Source: Deltaproteobacteria bacterium RIFCSPLOWO2_02_56_12 (GTDB lineage: Bacteria; Desulfobacterota; Binatia; UBA9968). Taken from it: 6,202 nucleotides of DNA. Location: positions 1 through 6,202 of the forward strand of contig MGRY01000083.1 in assembly GCA_001799045.1 (NCBI GenBank). The letters run 5' to 3'. Position numbers and translations under genes: made by a program. Below the pieces are notes generated by a model. The model ran no database searches and had not been told where the DNA came from. It saw only the letters and a list, made by a program, of their open reading frames with translations. The number at the start of each line of letters is the position of its first letter. Within the stretch, counting starts at the first letter, position 1. Of the stretch, positions 1-6,202 are shown piece after piece.

Positions 1-784
1 TCTCTTCGGATATATTCCCATACCAGATCACCGCAAACTGAGACCACAAGAAATCACCCGTCAGCATGCAAAAAGCGAAGAGAAGCTTTCCCAGGTCATG
101 GAAGTGGGCCGGACTGATTTCCACTTCCGGCATAAGGTATTTTTTAGAAAGAACAGAAAGCACGCCAAGAGCAGCCAATCCTAGATACAAGCTGCTCATA
201 AAGAAGTAAGCGCCGAATAAGGTACTGTACCAATGGGGATCGAGGGACATCACCAGATCAAAACCAATCAAGGAATAAACCAAGACGTAGACTAAAAGAA
301 ACACGGAAGCAAAGAGCCGGCCTTTCCCATACCGGGAAAGAATCAAAACCAGACTCCCCGCAGTCAAAATGGCAAGACCGATCCCATCCCGAACAAAGAG
401 GAACGGAAAATTGAGCCAGATAGCCTTCTCTGGTATCGGATTCCCGATCCACGGGAAAATGCTCTCCCGACCTAGGTAAAGAAGAAAAAAAAGCAAAAAA
501 GATATAGGCAAAAAAGCCGTTACCCTGGCGGCGATCCCCTTTAGCGGTTGTCCCCACCCGGCATTGGTGACTTGGAGAATAGCCAGAAAAACAGCTCCCG
601 ACTGACTTATCCCCGACCAAAAAAGGAAGTTGACGAGGAAGACCTGCCAAGCTCTGAGCGGATTGGTCCCGCGGATGGCCTGAACAAATATCACAGCGCC
701 GACGAGAAAAATCGCCGCCAGAAGCCAGAAGGCAGCGACGGGAAGTCGGCCAGGGTTTTGCACGCGGCTCTTGCTTGTGGACAT
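1..784 (-). CDS. actF: Alternative complex III subunit ActF, NrfD-like integral membrane protein (3' end outside window)
   Basis: I translated this frame by hand from the ATG at 784; it stays open through 261 codons to base 1, so the C-terminal part (roughly a third, from a usual ~400 aa) is missing. Membrane helices are visible at about residues 14-36, 48-70, 87-105, 127-149, 158-180, 187-212 and 230-254. Motifs typical of the ActF family are AWQVFLVNFLFWSGISQSG (45-63), the FDLVMSLDPHWYSTLFGAYFF region (175-195) and FHDLGKLLFAF (228-238). In known ACIII structures ActF is a membrane subunit related to ActC but without a quinol site, proposed to contribute to proton translocation; that role is inferred here. 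The start lies 4 bases after the TAA of the diheme cytochrome gene. No strong Shine-Dalgarno sequence precedes it, which suggests translational coupling. The run of T-rich codons in helix 3 keeps the frame intact. Confidence 0.93.
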   Translation of the reverse strand, partial: MSTSKSRVQNPGRLPVAAFWLLAAIFLVGAVIFVQAIRGTNPLRAWQVFLVNFLFWSGISQSGAVFLAILQVTNAGWGQPLKGIAARVTAFLPISFLLFFLLYLGRESIFPWIGNPIPEKAIWLNFPFLFVRDGIGLAILTAGSLVLILSRYGKGRLFASVFLLVYVLVYSLIGFDLVMSLDPHWYSTLFGAYFFMSSLYLGLAALGVLSVLSKKYLMPEVEISPAHFHDLGKLLFAFCMLTGDFLWSQFAVIWYGNISEE

Positions 785-788
785 GATC

Positions 789-1460
789 TTAAGTCTTCGG
801 CTTTTTAAAGGTCTTTAGGTACTCTAAAACATCGAGAATTTGCTGGCGCGAAAGCGTGCTTTTCCATTCCGGCATGTAAGGCGAGCCGTGAAAGGTTTTC
901 GCGGCGCCCTCGAAAATAGTCCGCTGGATCTCCTCTTCACGTCCCTCGACGACGAAATCCTTTGACACAAAGTTCCTAGGCTTTGCGTCAACCAGATTTT
1001 TTGCCGCCGGCCCCTGCCCGTCCCCCTTCGTTCCATGGCAAGTCCAACAGAAGGTATTGTAGATGTCTCTTCCTGCCTGGATGCTCACATGCTTGCCTGG
1101 TATGGAGAGAGTCCGCATGTATGCGATAGCGTCCAGCAGCGGATCCTTTTTTAGGACCTCGCCAATGATCATGGTCCTATGGTTCCCCCGCCCATCACCC
1201 TTCCCCTCCTCTAGGAGGTCGGTGAGAAGCTGCTGCTCGGATTTCGCTCCCAAAATCCGCGGATCGGTAAAATCGGGAGGAATACGCGCAAGGTATTGCG
1301 CCGCCGGACCATCCCCGCGACCGTAATTGCCGTGGCAGGTCCAGCAGAGTGCCTTGTAAACTTGCTCGCCCCGTTTGACATCGATCTTGGGCTTTGTTCG
1401 AGGCGCGCTCGCACCGATTAGCACCAAGCAGAACAAGAGTAGCAGGCTAAAACGCCTCAT
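789..1460 (-). CDS. Diheme cytochrome c, exported, encoded inside the ACIII operon
   Basis: This is a 223-aa protein with an N-terminal signal peptide (MRR followed by a hydrophobic core at residues 4-17; possible cleavage near residues 17-19; no lipobox). Two class I cytochrome c domains follow. Domain 1 has C39-x-x-C42-H43 and domain 2 has C138-x-x-C141-H142, both spelled CWTCH. Likely distal haem ligands are M97 (weaker) and M196 in SPYMPEW, the usual context. The two domains are spaced 99 residues apart and share the pattern CWTCHG...GDG/GQG-PAA, so the protein looks like an internal duplication. It also resembles the haem domain of the preceding actE product. It probably passes electrons in the periplasm from ACIII to a terminal oxidase or soluble carrier; this is inferred from position. 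The ATG overlaps the actE stop as ATGA and has a strong ribosome binding site, which fixes the start. Standard ACIII operons carry one small cytochrome (ActE) here, so this gene is an addition. Confidence 0.92.
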   Translation of the reverse strand: MRRFSLLLLFCLVLIGASAPRTKPKIDVKRGEQVYKALCWTCHGNYGRGDGPAAQYLARIPPDFTDPRILGAKSEQQLLTDLLEEGKGDGRGNHRTMIIGEVLKKDPLLDAIAYMRTLSIPGKHVSIQAGRDIYNTFCWTCHGTKGDGQGPAAKNLVDAKPRNFVSKDFVVEGREEEIQRTIFEGAAKTFHGSPYMPEWKSTLSRQQILDVLEYLKTFKKPKT

Positions 1461-1969
1461 CCTGCACCTCCTTCTTGAAGGTTACGAAGGTAGTTGACGA
1501 TATCCCATCGATCTTTAACCGACAAGGCTTCTCCTTGGGCCGGCATCAACGGCCCACCACTGCGGATGGTACCATAAATGAATCCGTCCGGCCGTTGTCG
1601 GAAGAAGGACGTGGTGATGTCCGGCGGAGGAACAAACTTCGCCGCCACTGGCCCTCCTCCCTTGCCGTTTTCTCCATGGCAGAGCTCACAATAGATCCCG
1701 TAGAGGCGCTTGCCATTTTCTAGAGAGGTCAGTGTCGGCCGAACGGGATTGCGCAGCGCCTTTCCAGCCTCTTCCCGGCTGATCAACTTTTCCCAATTTG
1801 CCCGGGGGACAGAGCCAACGGGAGGCTCCAGAGGCCGCTCCTGTGGCTTTATGGATGGCTGATCCCCCATGTCTGTGGAAAAGGCCCCGCGCAGCAACAA
1901 ACTAGCAACACCAACTCCTGCAAGCAGAAGCACCACCACGCCAAAGATCATGAGCTTAATCGCCTGCAT
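1457..1969 (-). CDS. actE: Alternative complex III subunit ActE, membrane-anchored monoheme cytochrome c
   Basis: From the ATG at 1969 the product is 170 aa. It has a single hydrophobic N-terminal segment (about residues 5-27), a proline-rich linker (about 36-56, with PQERPLEPPVGSVPR) and one class I cytochrome c domain with C94-x-x-C97-H98 and a likely axial M142 in GGPLMPAQG. ActE is the small periplasmic haem subunit of ACIII that accepts electrons from the multiheme/Fe-S wire. The frame extends upstream to 2026, but those 19 extra residues (charged, with two cysteines) are encoded within actD, are unlike a signal sequence, and would put polar residues before the anchor. The ATG at 1969 has a good ribosome binding site, so I chose it. 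The gene overlaps actD by 14 bases and the next gene by 4 (ATGA). No lipobox cysteine follows the hydrophobic segment, so the anchor appears to be an uncleaved helix, whereas characterised ActE proteins have been described as lipid-anchored. Confidence 0.9.
   Translation of the reverse strand: MQAIKLMIFGVVVLLLAGVGVASLLLRGAFSTDMGDQPSIKPQERPLEPPVGSVPRANWEKLISREEAGKALRNPVRPTLTSLENGKRLYGIYCELCHGENGKGGGPVAAKFVPPPDITTSFFRQRPDGFIYGTIRSGGPLMPAQGEALSVKDRWDIVNYLRNLQEGGAG
1461..1473 (-). promoter_or_regulatory. Ribosome binding site for the diheme cytochrome gene
   Basis: On the minus strand AAGGAGGTG (1473-1465) lies four bases before the ATG at 1460, with six bases between the GGAGG core and the start codon. 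It is a near-perfect anti-16S match inside the end of actE, so this gene can initiate strongly by itself as well as by coupling. Confidence 0.8.
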
Positions 1970-2471
1970 GGCGCACCTCTTCTGCTCCCGCTCTACGGAG
2001 AAAATCTTGCACCCGCTGGACCTCATCCCCCGCGCACCTCACCCCGAGGCCGAAGCGATCCTCAGAAAAGCGCGGATCATAGCCCGGCCTTAATCGGAGG
2101 CGAGGAAGCCGGATGTTGATGAGCATTCCCAATATCGTAGCTAACGCCCCAAAGAGAATTGTCAGTTCAAAGACAATAACCAGAAAGGGAACAATCGAGA
2201 CAATGGGCTTGCCGCCAGTGATCATAGGATAGTGGAGCGAGGTGGCAATGGTGAGGATGAGCCCCGTCAAACCTCCCAAGATCCCTCCTGAAAGGGTGAA
2301 GAGCCTGACCGGGCTTTTCTCTCCCTCAAGGGCCTCTTCAATCTCGTGGCGCGGGACCGGCGAAAAAACTGTAAGGTTATTGTAACCTAGCCGCCGCATT
2401 TCTCGAATGGCCTGGGTGAAGATATCCAGGTGGGCGAAAATCCCGAGGATCTGTACCGTCTCTCTATTCAT
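1956..2471 (-). CDS. actD: Alternative complex III subunit ActD (DUF3341 family)
   Basis: This 171-aa protein matches the ActD/DUF3341 family in size and layout. A soluble N-terminal alpha/beta segment (1-55) contains ILGIFAHLDIFTQAIREMRR and LTVFSPVPRHEIEEAL. Two membrane helices follow (about 57-79, glycine-rich SGGILGGLTGLIL, and about 91-117) with the loop GGKPIVSIVPF between them. A cytoplasmic tail (121-171) contains PGYDPRFSEDRFGLGV, a common family motif. In known ACIII structures ActD packs its two helices near ActC and binds no cofactor; its function is uncertain. The ATG at 2471 overlaps the actC stop (TAG at 2466-2464) by 8 bases and has a good ribosome binding site. The 3' end overlaps actE by 14 bases. 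Position between actC and actE is the standard ACIII order. Confidence 0.93.
   Translation of the reverse strand: MNRETVQILGIFAHLDIFTQAIREMRRLGYNNLTVFSPVPRHEIEEALEGEKSPVRLFTLSGGILGGLTGLILTIATSLHYPMITGGKPIVSIVPFLVIVFELTILFGALATILGMLINIRLPRLRLRPGYDPRFSEDRFGLGVRCAGDEVQRVQDFLRRAGAEEVRHAGD
1970..1981 (-). promoter_or_regulatory. Ribosome binding site deciding the actE start
   Basis: On the minus strand AAGAGGTG (1981-1974) lies four bases before the ATG at 1969. No comparable site precedes the longer possible start at 2026. The same four-base spacing is seen at the diheme cytochrome gene. Confidence 0.72.
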
Positions 2472-3813
2472 GGGATCCTCCCCTCATTGGTGGAGGCACC
2501 AGCTCCTTCACCTCGGTTAAGGAAATTACCGGCAGGAGCTTGGCAAACAGGAGGAACCATAGGAAAAACCAGGCCAGGGTTCCGGCCAGAATACTAAGCT
2601 CGACCCAAGAAGGCCGGTAAGTGCCCCAAGCAAAAGGGATGTATTCGTGCGCCAAAGAGGCGCCAATAATAACAAAGCGCTCGGCCCACATGCCGATATT
2701 GATCAGGATCGAGATCGTAAACAGCCAGGCGATGCTCCTACGGATCCTACCGAAAACGAATAAGAACGGAATCACTGCGTTAAACAAAAGCATGATCCAG
2801 AAGGCCACGGTATAATCTCCCATGGCCCGGTAGATGAAGGTTTCCCGCTCGTAGATGTTGCCGCTGTACCAGGCGATGAACATTTCGGTCCCGTAAGAAT
2901 AGGCCATGATCGTTCCGGTCAAGATGATGAGCCTGGCCAGATTCTCAAGATGCATCTCAGTCAGGTAAGCCTCAAGACGGAAGATCCGGCGCATGGGGAT
3001 AAGGATGGTTAGCACCATCGCCAGGCCGGAATGGATCGCTCCGGCCACGAAGTACGGGGCAAAAATAGTCGAATGCCATCCCGGCACAACGGACATGGCA
3101 AAGTCCCAGGAGACGATGCTGTGCACCGAGATCACCAATGGAGTAGCCAGAGCGGCAAGGAAGAGATAGGCACTGCCGTAGTGACGCCATTGCCGGTCCG
3201 TTCCCTGCCATCCCTGGGCGAGAAAGCCGTAGATCTTCTTCCGCCATCCATCCGCCTGATCCCGCACAACCGCAAGATCAGGAACAAGGCCGGTAAAGAA
3301 GAAAACACAACTCACGATGAGGTATGTGCCCACGGCGAATACATCCCATACCAGCGGGGAGCGGAAATTGATCCAGAGATGACCCTCTTGAGGATAAGGG
3401 AAAAGCCAGTAAAAGAGCCACGGTCTCCCCAGGTGAATAATCGGATAGAGACCTGCGGTTAAGAGAGCAAAAACTGTCATGGCCTCAGCGGTCCGATAGA
3501 TGGGGTTACGCCAGTGGCAGCGAAAAAGAAAGAGAATGGCTGAGATCAGAGTACCCGAGTGGGCAATCCCGATCCAGAAGACAAAGGTGGCAATGTAGAC
3601 CCCCCAGCCCACGGGATTGTTGAGATTTGTAACCCCGATCCCGGTCTTGATCTGATACACCCAGGCAAAGATACCCCAGAGCAGGATGACCAGATCCACG
3701 CCCAGGACAGCGTAATATAGCCTGCCGGCCGGCTCCATGGTCCTAAGTAAATCTCGGTTAATCTGTCTGTAGCTCAGCTCCATTCGTGGCTCGTGTTCGT
3801 TATTCGGGCTCAT
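2464..3813 (-). CDS. actC: Alternative complex III subunit ActC, NrfD/PsrC-type quinol-oxidising membrane subunit
   Basis: This 449-aa polytopic membrane protein has family-typical length. Helices are evident at about residues 32-54, 69-97, 108-128, 153-176, 213-234, 252-273, 291-313, 335-355, 360-383 and 404-427, so about ten. Recognisable ActC/NrfD motifs are FWIGIAHSGTLISA (79-92), HLGRPWLFYW (127-136), NFRSPLVWDVFAV (149-161), HSIVSWDFAM (231-240) and WAERFVII (376-383). In ACIII this subunit binds quinol at the periplasmic side next to the [3Fe-4S] cluster of ActB; conserved H127, D157 and D237 are reasonable candidates for that pocket by analogy, not demonstrated here. The gene begins 23 bases after actB and overlaps actD by 8 bases. 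The start is uncertain: ATG at 3813 gives 449 aa and ATG at 3783 gives 439 aa starting MELSYRQINRDLL. Neither has a clear Shine-Dalgarno sequence, and the first ten residues look derived from the neighbouring repeat. Confidence 0.95.
   Translation of the reverse strand: MSPNNEHEPRMELSYRQINRDLLRTMEPAGRLYYAVLGVDLVILLWGIFAWVYQIKTGIGVTNLNNPVGWGVYIATFVFWIGIAHSGTLISAILFLFRCHWRNPIYRTAEAMTVFALLTAGLYPIIHLGRPWLFYWLFPYPQEGHLWINFRSPLVWDVFAVGTYLIVSCVFFFTGLVPDLAVVRDQADGWRKKIYGFLAQGWQGTDRQWRHYGSAYLFLAALATPLVISVHSIVSWDFAMSVVPGWHSTIFAPYFVAGAIHSGLAMVLTILIPMRRIFRLEAYLTEMHLENLARLIILTGTIMAYSYGTEMFIAWYSGNIYERETFIYRAMGDYTVAFWIMLLFNAVIPFLFVFGRIRRSIAWLFTISILINIGMWAERFVIIGASLAHEYIPFAWGTYRPSWVELSILAGTLAWFFLWFLLFAKLLPVISLTEVKELVPPPMRGGSHE
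2472..2481 (-). promoter_or_regulatory. Ribosome binding site for actD
   Basis: On the minus strand GGAGGA (2481-2476), inside a longer GGGGAGGA purine run, lies four bases before the ATG at 2471. It is embedded in the last codons of actC. Confidence 0.72.
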
Positions 3814-3814
3814 G

Positions 3815-3842
3815 GTTATTCGCTATTTGCTATTCGCTATTC
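3815..3842. repeat. Degenerate 7-bp tandem repeat at the actB/actC junction
   Basis: Four contiguous heptamers read on the plus strand are GTTATTC, GCTATTT, GCTATTC and GCTATTC (minus-strand unit GAATAGC). They cover the actB stop codon (TAG at 3839-3837) and nearly the whole spacer before the actC ATG. A further unit, GTTATTC, lies at 3799-3805 inside the first codons of actC, and related TTCG-containing pieces continue to about 3781. The repeat occupies the place where a ribosome binding site for actC would be expected. Confidence 0.85.
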
Positions 3843-6202
3843 CCTTGTGACTTTCTTAAGATACGTGACTGCCGGCTGGGTATTGAGATGCTCAAGAACC
3901 CGATAGCGTCGAACATCATGGCTTACCTTTGATACCCTGCTTTCTGGATCCTTCAGGTCGCCGAAGACGATCGCTTCAGCAGGACAGGTCTGGACGCAGG
4001 CAGGAACGACCTCCCCGTCTTTTACCGCTCGGCCTTCCGCCTTGGCCCGGTTTTCAACCTCTCTGATCCGCTGGACACAAAAGGTGCACTTTTCCATGAT
4101 CCCCACACTCCGCACCGTCACATCGGGGTTGAGCTGAAGATTAAGGGGCTCGGGCCGATCATATTGGAACCAGTTAAAGCGTCGCACTTTATACGGACAG
4201 TTATTGGCGCAGTAGCGAACCCCCACGCAGCGGTTGTAAACCTGGGCATTGAGTCCCTCCGCAGTGTGATAGGTCGCATAGACCGGGCAGACCGACTCAC
4301 ATGGCGCGGCGTCACATTGCTGGCAAAGCATGGGAAGAAAGCGCGTCTCCGGTTTGCCATTCGTCCCAACGTCGTAACGCTGAATCTGAATCCAGGCCAA
4401 CTCCCGTCCTTTAACTATCTGCTCCTTTCCTACGGCAGGGATGTTGTTTTCAGCGTTGCAGGCCACCACACAGGCGCTGCAACCGATGCAAGCGTTTAGG
4501 TCAATGGCCATGCCCCAGCGGTGCTTTGGATGTTCGTGCGGCGGATAGATCTGTTTCGGCTCTTCCTCTGCCCCCTCCTTTTGTTGGCTTAGCTCCGCTA
4601 AAGAAATCTCCTGAACAATGCCTCGGCCCTCCTGGCGCTCGTTCCCCGCAACCGAAGCCAAAGTATGACGCTTCCCAGTCTTCGCCACATTAAGCTTCAC
4701 CGAAAACCAGACAAGAGCTCCGGATTGCGCCTCAGCATCGGACGCAACGAGGTCAATGGGATTCGCTCCAAGACCAGATCCGTAGCGGCCAAAGTTCGTG
4801 TGGCCTTGGCCGATGGGAATGGCCACGACATCTGGCCGGACCCCACGAGTGAGATGCGCCGCGATTTCCACCTTTCCATGGGGGGAGGAAAGCGATACCA
4901 CGTCGCCTTCTCTAATTTGTAGCCGTTTGGCCGTCTCTTCATGGATCTCGAGCCAGTTGTCCCACACAACTGAGGTCATGGGATCAGGAAGCTCCTGTAG
5001 CCAGGGCTTGTTAGCCCCACGACCGTCGAAATGGGACAGCGATGGGTAAAGAGAGAGATATAACCCATCTCCATCGAACTTTGCCTCGCTGATTTGAGAT
5101 TTAAGATTGGCGATTGCCTTTGGATTCAAACGGATCGCCTCCTGGGGCGCATCCTGCCAAATACCCCCGCGCTGCAGGCTATCTTCCCAGAAGCTGTCAA
5201 ACTCCTTTTTCGGATCGACGCGGCGGTGGATCTCCTTCCATTGATCCCTGAGATAGTCATAAAAGTTACCCCAGGGAAATCTTCCGGCCACCTGTTCTCC
5301 CATCTGCTTAGCTACAGAGATGAGAAAATCACCCAAGTCTTTTGTATTAAAGAGTGGCCGCATGGCAGGCTGCATGAGGCTACGGACACCCTCCTGAGGC
5401 AAGTAATCACCCCAGCTCTCAAGAGTAGTGTGGTGCGGCAAAACGAGATGGGCCTCGGCTGTGGTTTCATCCATAAAGCTCGAAACGGCCACGACGAGCG
5501 GGACCTTTTTCAGCGCGTTGGCAAAGCCAGCACTACGGGGAAGCGTAAAGAGTGGATTCACGTCGTAAAGAAAGAGAGCCTGAATCCCTCCCTGCGCCAT
5601 GGTCTGAGTGAGGGAGAGGAGATCCCGGTAGGAGGAGAGCTGAGCCACATTGCTCGTCGGGCCAAAGCGAACGGTTTTCCCCACATTCCCTGTGACGTAA
5701 TTCAGCAAGCTGATCGCACCCGCTGTTGCCGTGGCGTTTCGACTGCCGCTTGCGACACCTCCACCCAGCGCCAGGGAAGACCTCTGAGTGGAAAAATCTC
5801 GGGCCAACTGGACAATCTTCTCTTCGGGAAGCTCGGTTCGACTGGCCACTGTCTTTGGATCGTATGGCTTGACCAAGGAGCGGATCTCTGCCAATTCACC
5901 CTCCGGTAGAGAAGCGGCGAGTCCCTTCTGAAGAATCAGATGAATCAAACCCAAAGCGAGAAACAGCTCGCTTCCTGGCTTAGGAGAGATCCATTCATCC
6001 GCATTGGCGGCCGTAAGGGAGAAGCGAGGACCCACGTAGGTAAAACGTCCCATTTTACCATCCACCGGCCTACGCATCGTGGCAAAGCCACGGGCAAGCC
6101 GGACAGGCGAAAGCCAGGATTCGAGAAAATCGGCGCCAAAGGAGAGGAGAAACTTCGCCTCGGCCAAGTCGTACACAGGAACAGCGTCACGATTAAAGCA
6201 GA
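3837..6202 (-). CDS. actB: Alternative complex III subunit ActB, molybdopterin-oxidoreductase-like/iron-sulfur fusion (5' end outside window)
   Basis: The frame is open to base 6202, so 787 complete codons are visible. The family is usually about 950-1050 aa, so roughly 200 N-terminal residues are missing. A GTG at 6176 is internal: the family motif PVYDLAEAKFLLSFGADFLE runs through it. Numbering from the first full codon (Cys), residues 1 to about 510 are the MopB-like part, including a beta-barrel dinucleotide-binding-like segment (about 405-500). In characterised ACIII this domain holds no molybdenum cofactor. After a charged linker (about 505-560) comes a ferredoxin domain with C571, C574, C577, C581; C626, C629, C634, C638; C658, C664, C668; and C705, C708, C735, C739. 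That is 15 cysteines, as needed for three [4Fe-4S] and one [3Fe-4S]; the third group reads CVGVRYCANNCP with Val where the fourth Cys would be. It forms the periplasmic electron wire from the ActC quinol site to the haems. It is followed by actC after 23 bases. Confidence 0.95.
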   Translation of the reverse strand, partial: CFNRDAVPVYDLAEAKFLLSFGADFLESWLSPVRLARGFATMRRPVDGKMGRFTYVGPRFSLTAANADEWISPKPGSELFLALGLIHLILQKGLAASLPEGELAEIRSLVKPYDPKTVASRTELPEEKIVQLARDFSTQRSSLALGGGVASGSRNATATAGAISLLNYVTGNVGKTVRFGPTSNVAQLSSYRDLLSLTQTMAQGGIQALFLYDVNPLFTLPRSAGFANALKKVPLVVAVSSFMDETTAEAHLVLPHHTTLESWGDYLPQEGVRSLMQPAMRPLFNTKDLGDFLISVAKQMGEQVAGRFPWGNFYDYLRDQWKEIHRRVDPKKEFDSFWEDSLQRGGIWQDAPQEAIRLNPKAIANLKSQISEAKFDGDGLYLSLYPSLSHFDGRGANKPWLQELPDPMTSVVWDNWLEIHEETAKRLQIREGDVVSLSSPHGKVEIAAHLTRGVRPDVVAIPIGQGHTNFGRYGSGLGANPIDLVASDAEAQSGALVWFSVKLNVAKTGKRHTLASVAGNERQEGRGIVQEISLAELSQQKEGAEEEPKQIYPPHEHPKHRWGMAIDLNACIGCSACVVACNAENNIPAVGKEQIVKGRELAWIQIQRYDVGTNGKPETRFLPMLCQQCDAAPCESVCPVYATYHTAEGLNAQVYNRCVGVRYCANNCPYKVRRFNWFQYDRPEPLNLQLNPDVTVRSVGIMEKCTFCVQRIREVENRAKAEGRAVKDGEVVPACVQTCPAEAIVFGDLKDPESRVSKVSHDVRRYRVLEHLNTQPAVTYLKKVTRE

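Noticed and set aside
258..650. A 130-codon minus-strand open frame
   Set aside because: It is out of phase with actF, which runs through the same bases from 784 to beyond base 1 and carries clear family motifs. The 130-aa product has no coherent features.
548..808. An 86-codon plus-strand open frame
   Set aside because: It is antisense to the start of actF and the end of the diheme gene; its composition is that of a shadow frame.
1970..2026. A longer actE start at 2026, adding 19 residues
   Set aside because: The extension is encoded within actD, would place charged residues and two cysteines before the membrane anchor, and lacks a ribosome binding site. The ATG at 1969 has one at ideal spacing.
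3814..3836. An internal promoter or terminator between actB and actC
   Set aside because: The 23-base spacer is almost entirely heptamer repeat. No hairpin followed by a T-run and no convincing -35/-10 pair is visible.
5094..5909. A 271-codon open frame on the plus strand, antisense to actB
   Set aside because: It lies wholly within the strongly conserved MopB-like part of actB, shows no recognisable domain, membrane segment or ribosome binding site, and reads as the complement of a real coding frame.
6174..6176. GTG at 6176 as the actB start codon
   Set aside because: The frame stays open upstream to the window edge and the family-conserved PVYDLAEAKF motif spans it, so it encodes an internal valine.
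3837..6202. A catalytic molybdenum oxidoreductase such as polysulfide, tetrathionate or arsenate reductase
   Set aside because: The fusion of the MopB-like domain with the Fe-S domain, the adjacent DUF3341 gene and the two separate NrfD-type subunits are specific to ACIII, whose MopB-like domain carries no molybdenum cofactor.

Overview
The window is the interior of one minus-strand operon encoding an alternative complex III (ACIII), the membrane-bound quinol:electron-acceptor oxidoreductase that replaces cytochrome bc1 in many bacteria. In transcription order (high to low coordinates) it holds actB (5' end beyond base 6202), actC, actD, actE, an extra diheme cytochrome c, and actF (3' end beyond base 1). 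Both edge genes are cut by the window, not broken. I see no gene on the plus strand, no RNA gene, no mobile element, no CRISPR array, and no intergenic stretch longer than 23 bases.

Layout: 3837-6202 is actB, a molybdopterin-oxidoreductase-like domain fused to a multi-cluster ferredoxin domain. 3814-3836 is a short spacer, part of a degenerate 7-bp tandem repeat that also covers the actB stop codon. 2464-3813 is actC (NrfD-type quinol-site membrane subunit). 1956-2471 is actD (DUF3341, two membrane helices). 1457-1969 is actE (membrane-anchored monoheme cytochrome c). 789-1460 is a diheme cytochrome c with a signal peptide. 1-784 is the first 261 codons of actF (second NrfD-like membrane subunit). 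From actC to actF the genes overlap by 8, 14 and 4 bases and are then separated by 4, so they are almost certainly translationally coupled.

From established knowledge of ACIII, ActC with the iron-sulfur domain of ActB takes electrons from menaquinol or ubiquinol and passes them along the Fe-S wire to the c-type hemes (the ActA multiheme subunit, expected upstream, plus ActE). They then go to a soluble carrier or directly to a haem-copper oxidase, whose genes often follow actF. The extra diheme protein would raise the number of periplasmic haems and is the most unusual part of the gene content.

The organism is a respiring Gram-negative-type bacterium of moderate GC (slightly above 50% by eye). 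The sequence alone does not fix the phylum. ACIII occurs in Bacteroidota, Chloroflexota, Planctomycetota, Verrucomicrobiota, Acidobacteriota, NC10/Methylomirabilota, Desulfobacterota-like lineages and others. I found no previously undescribed system; the points worth a second look are the heptamer repeat at the actB/actC junction and the extra diheme cytochrome.
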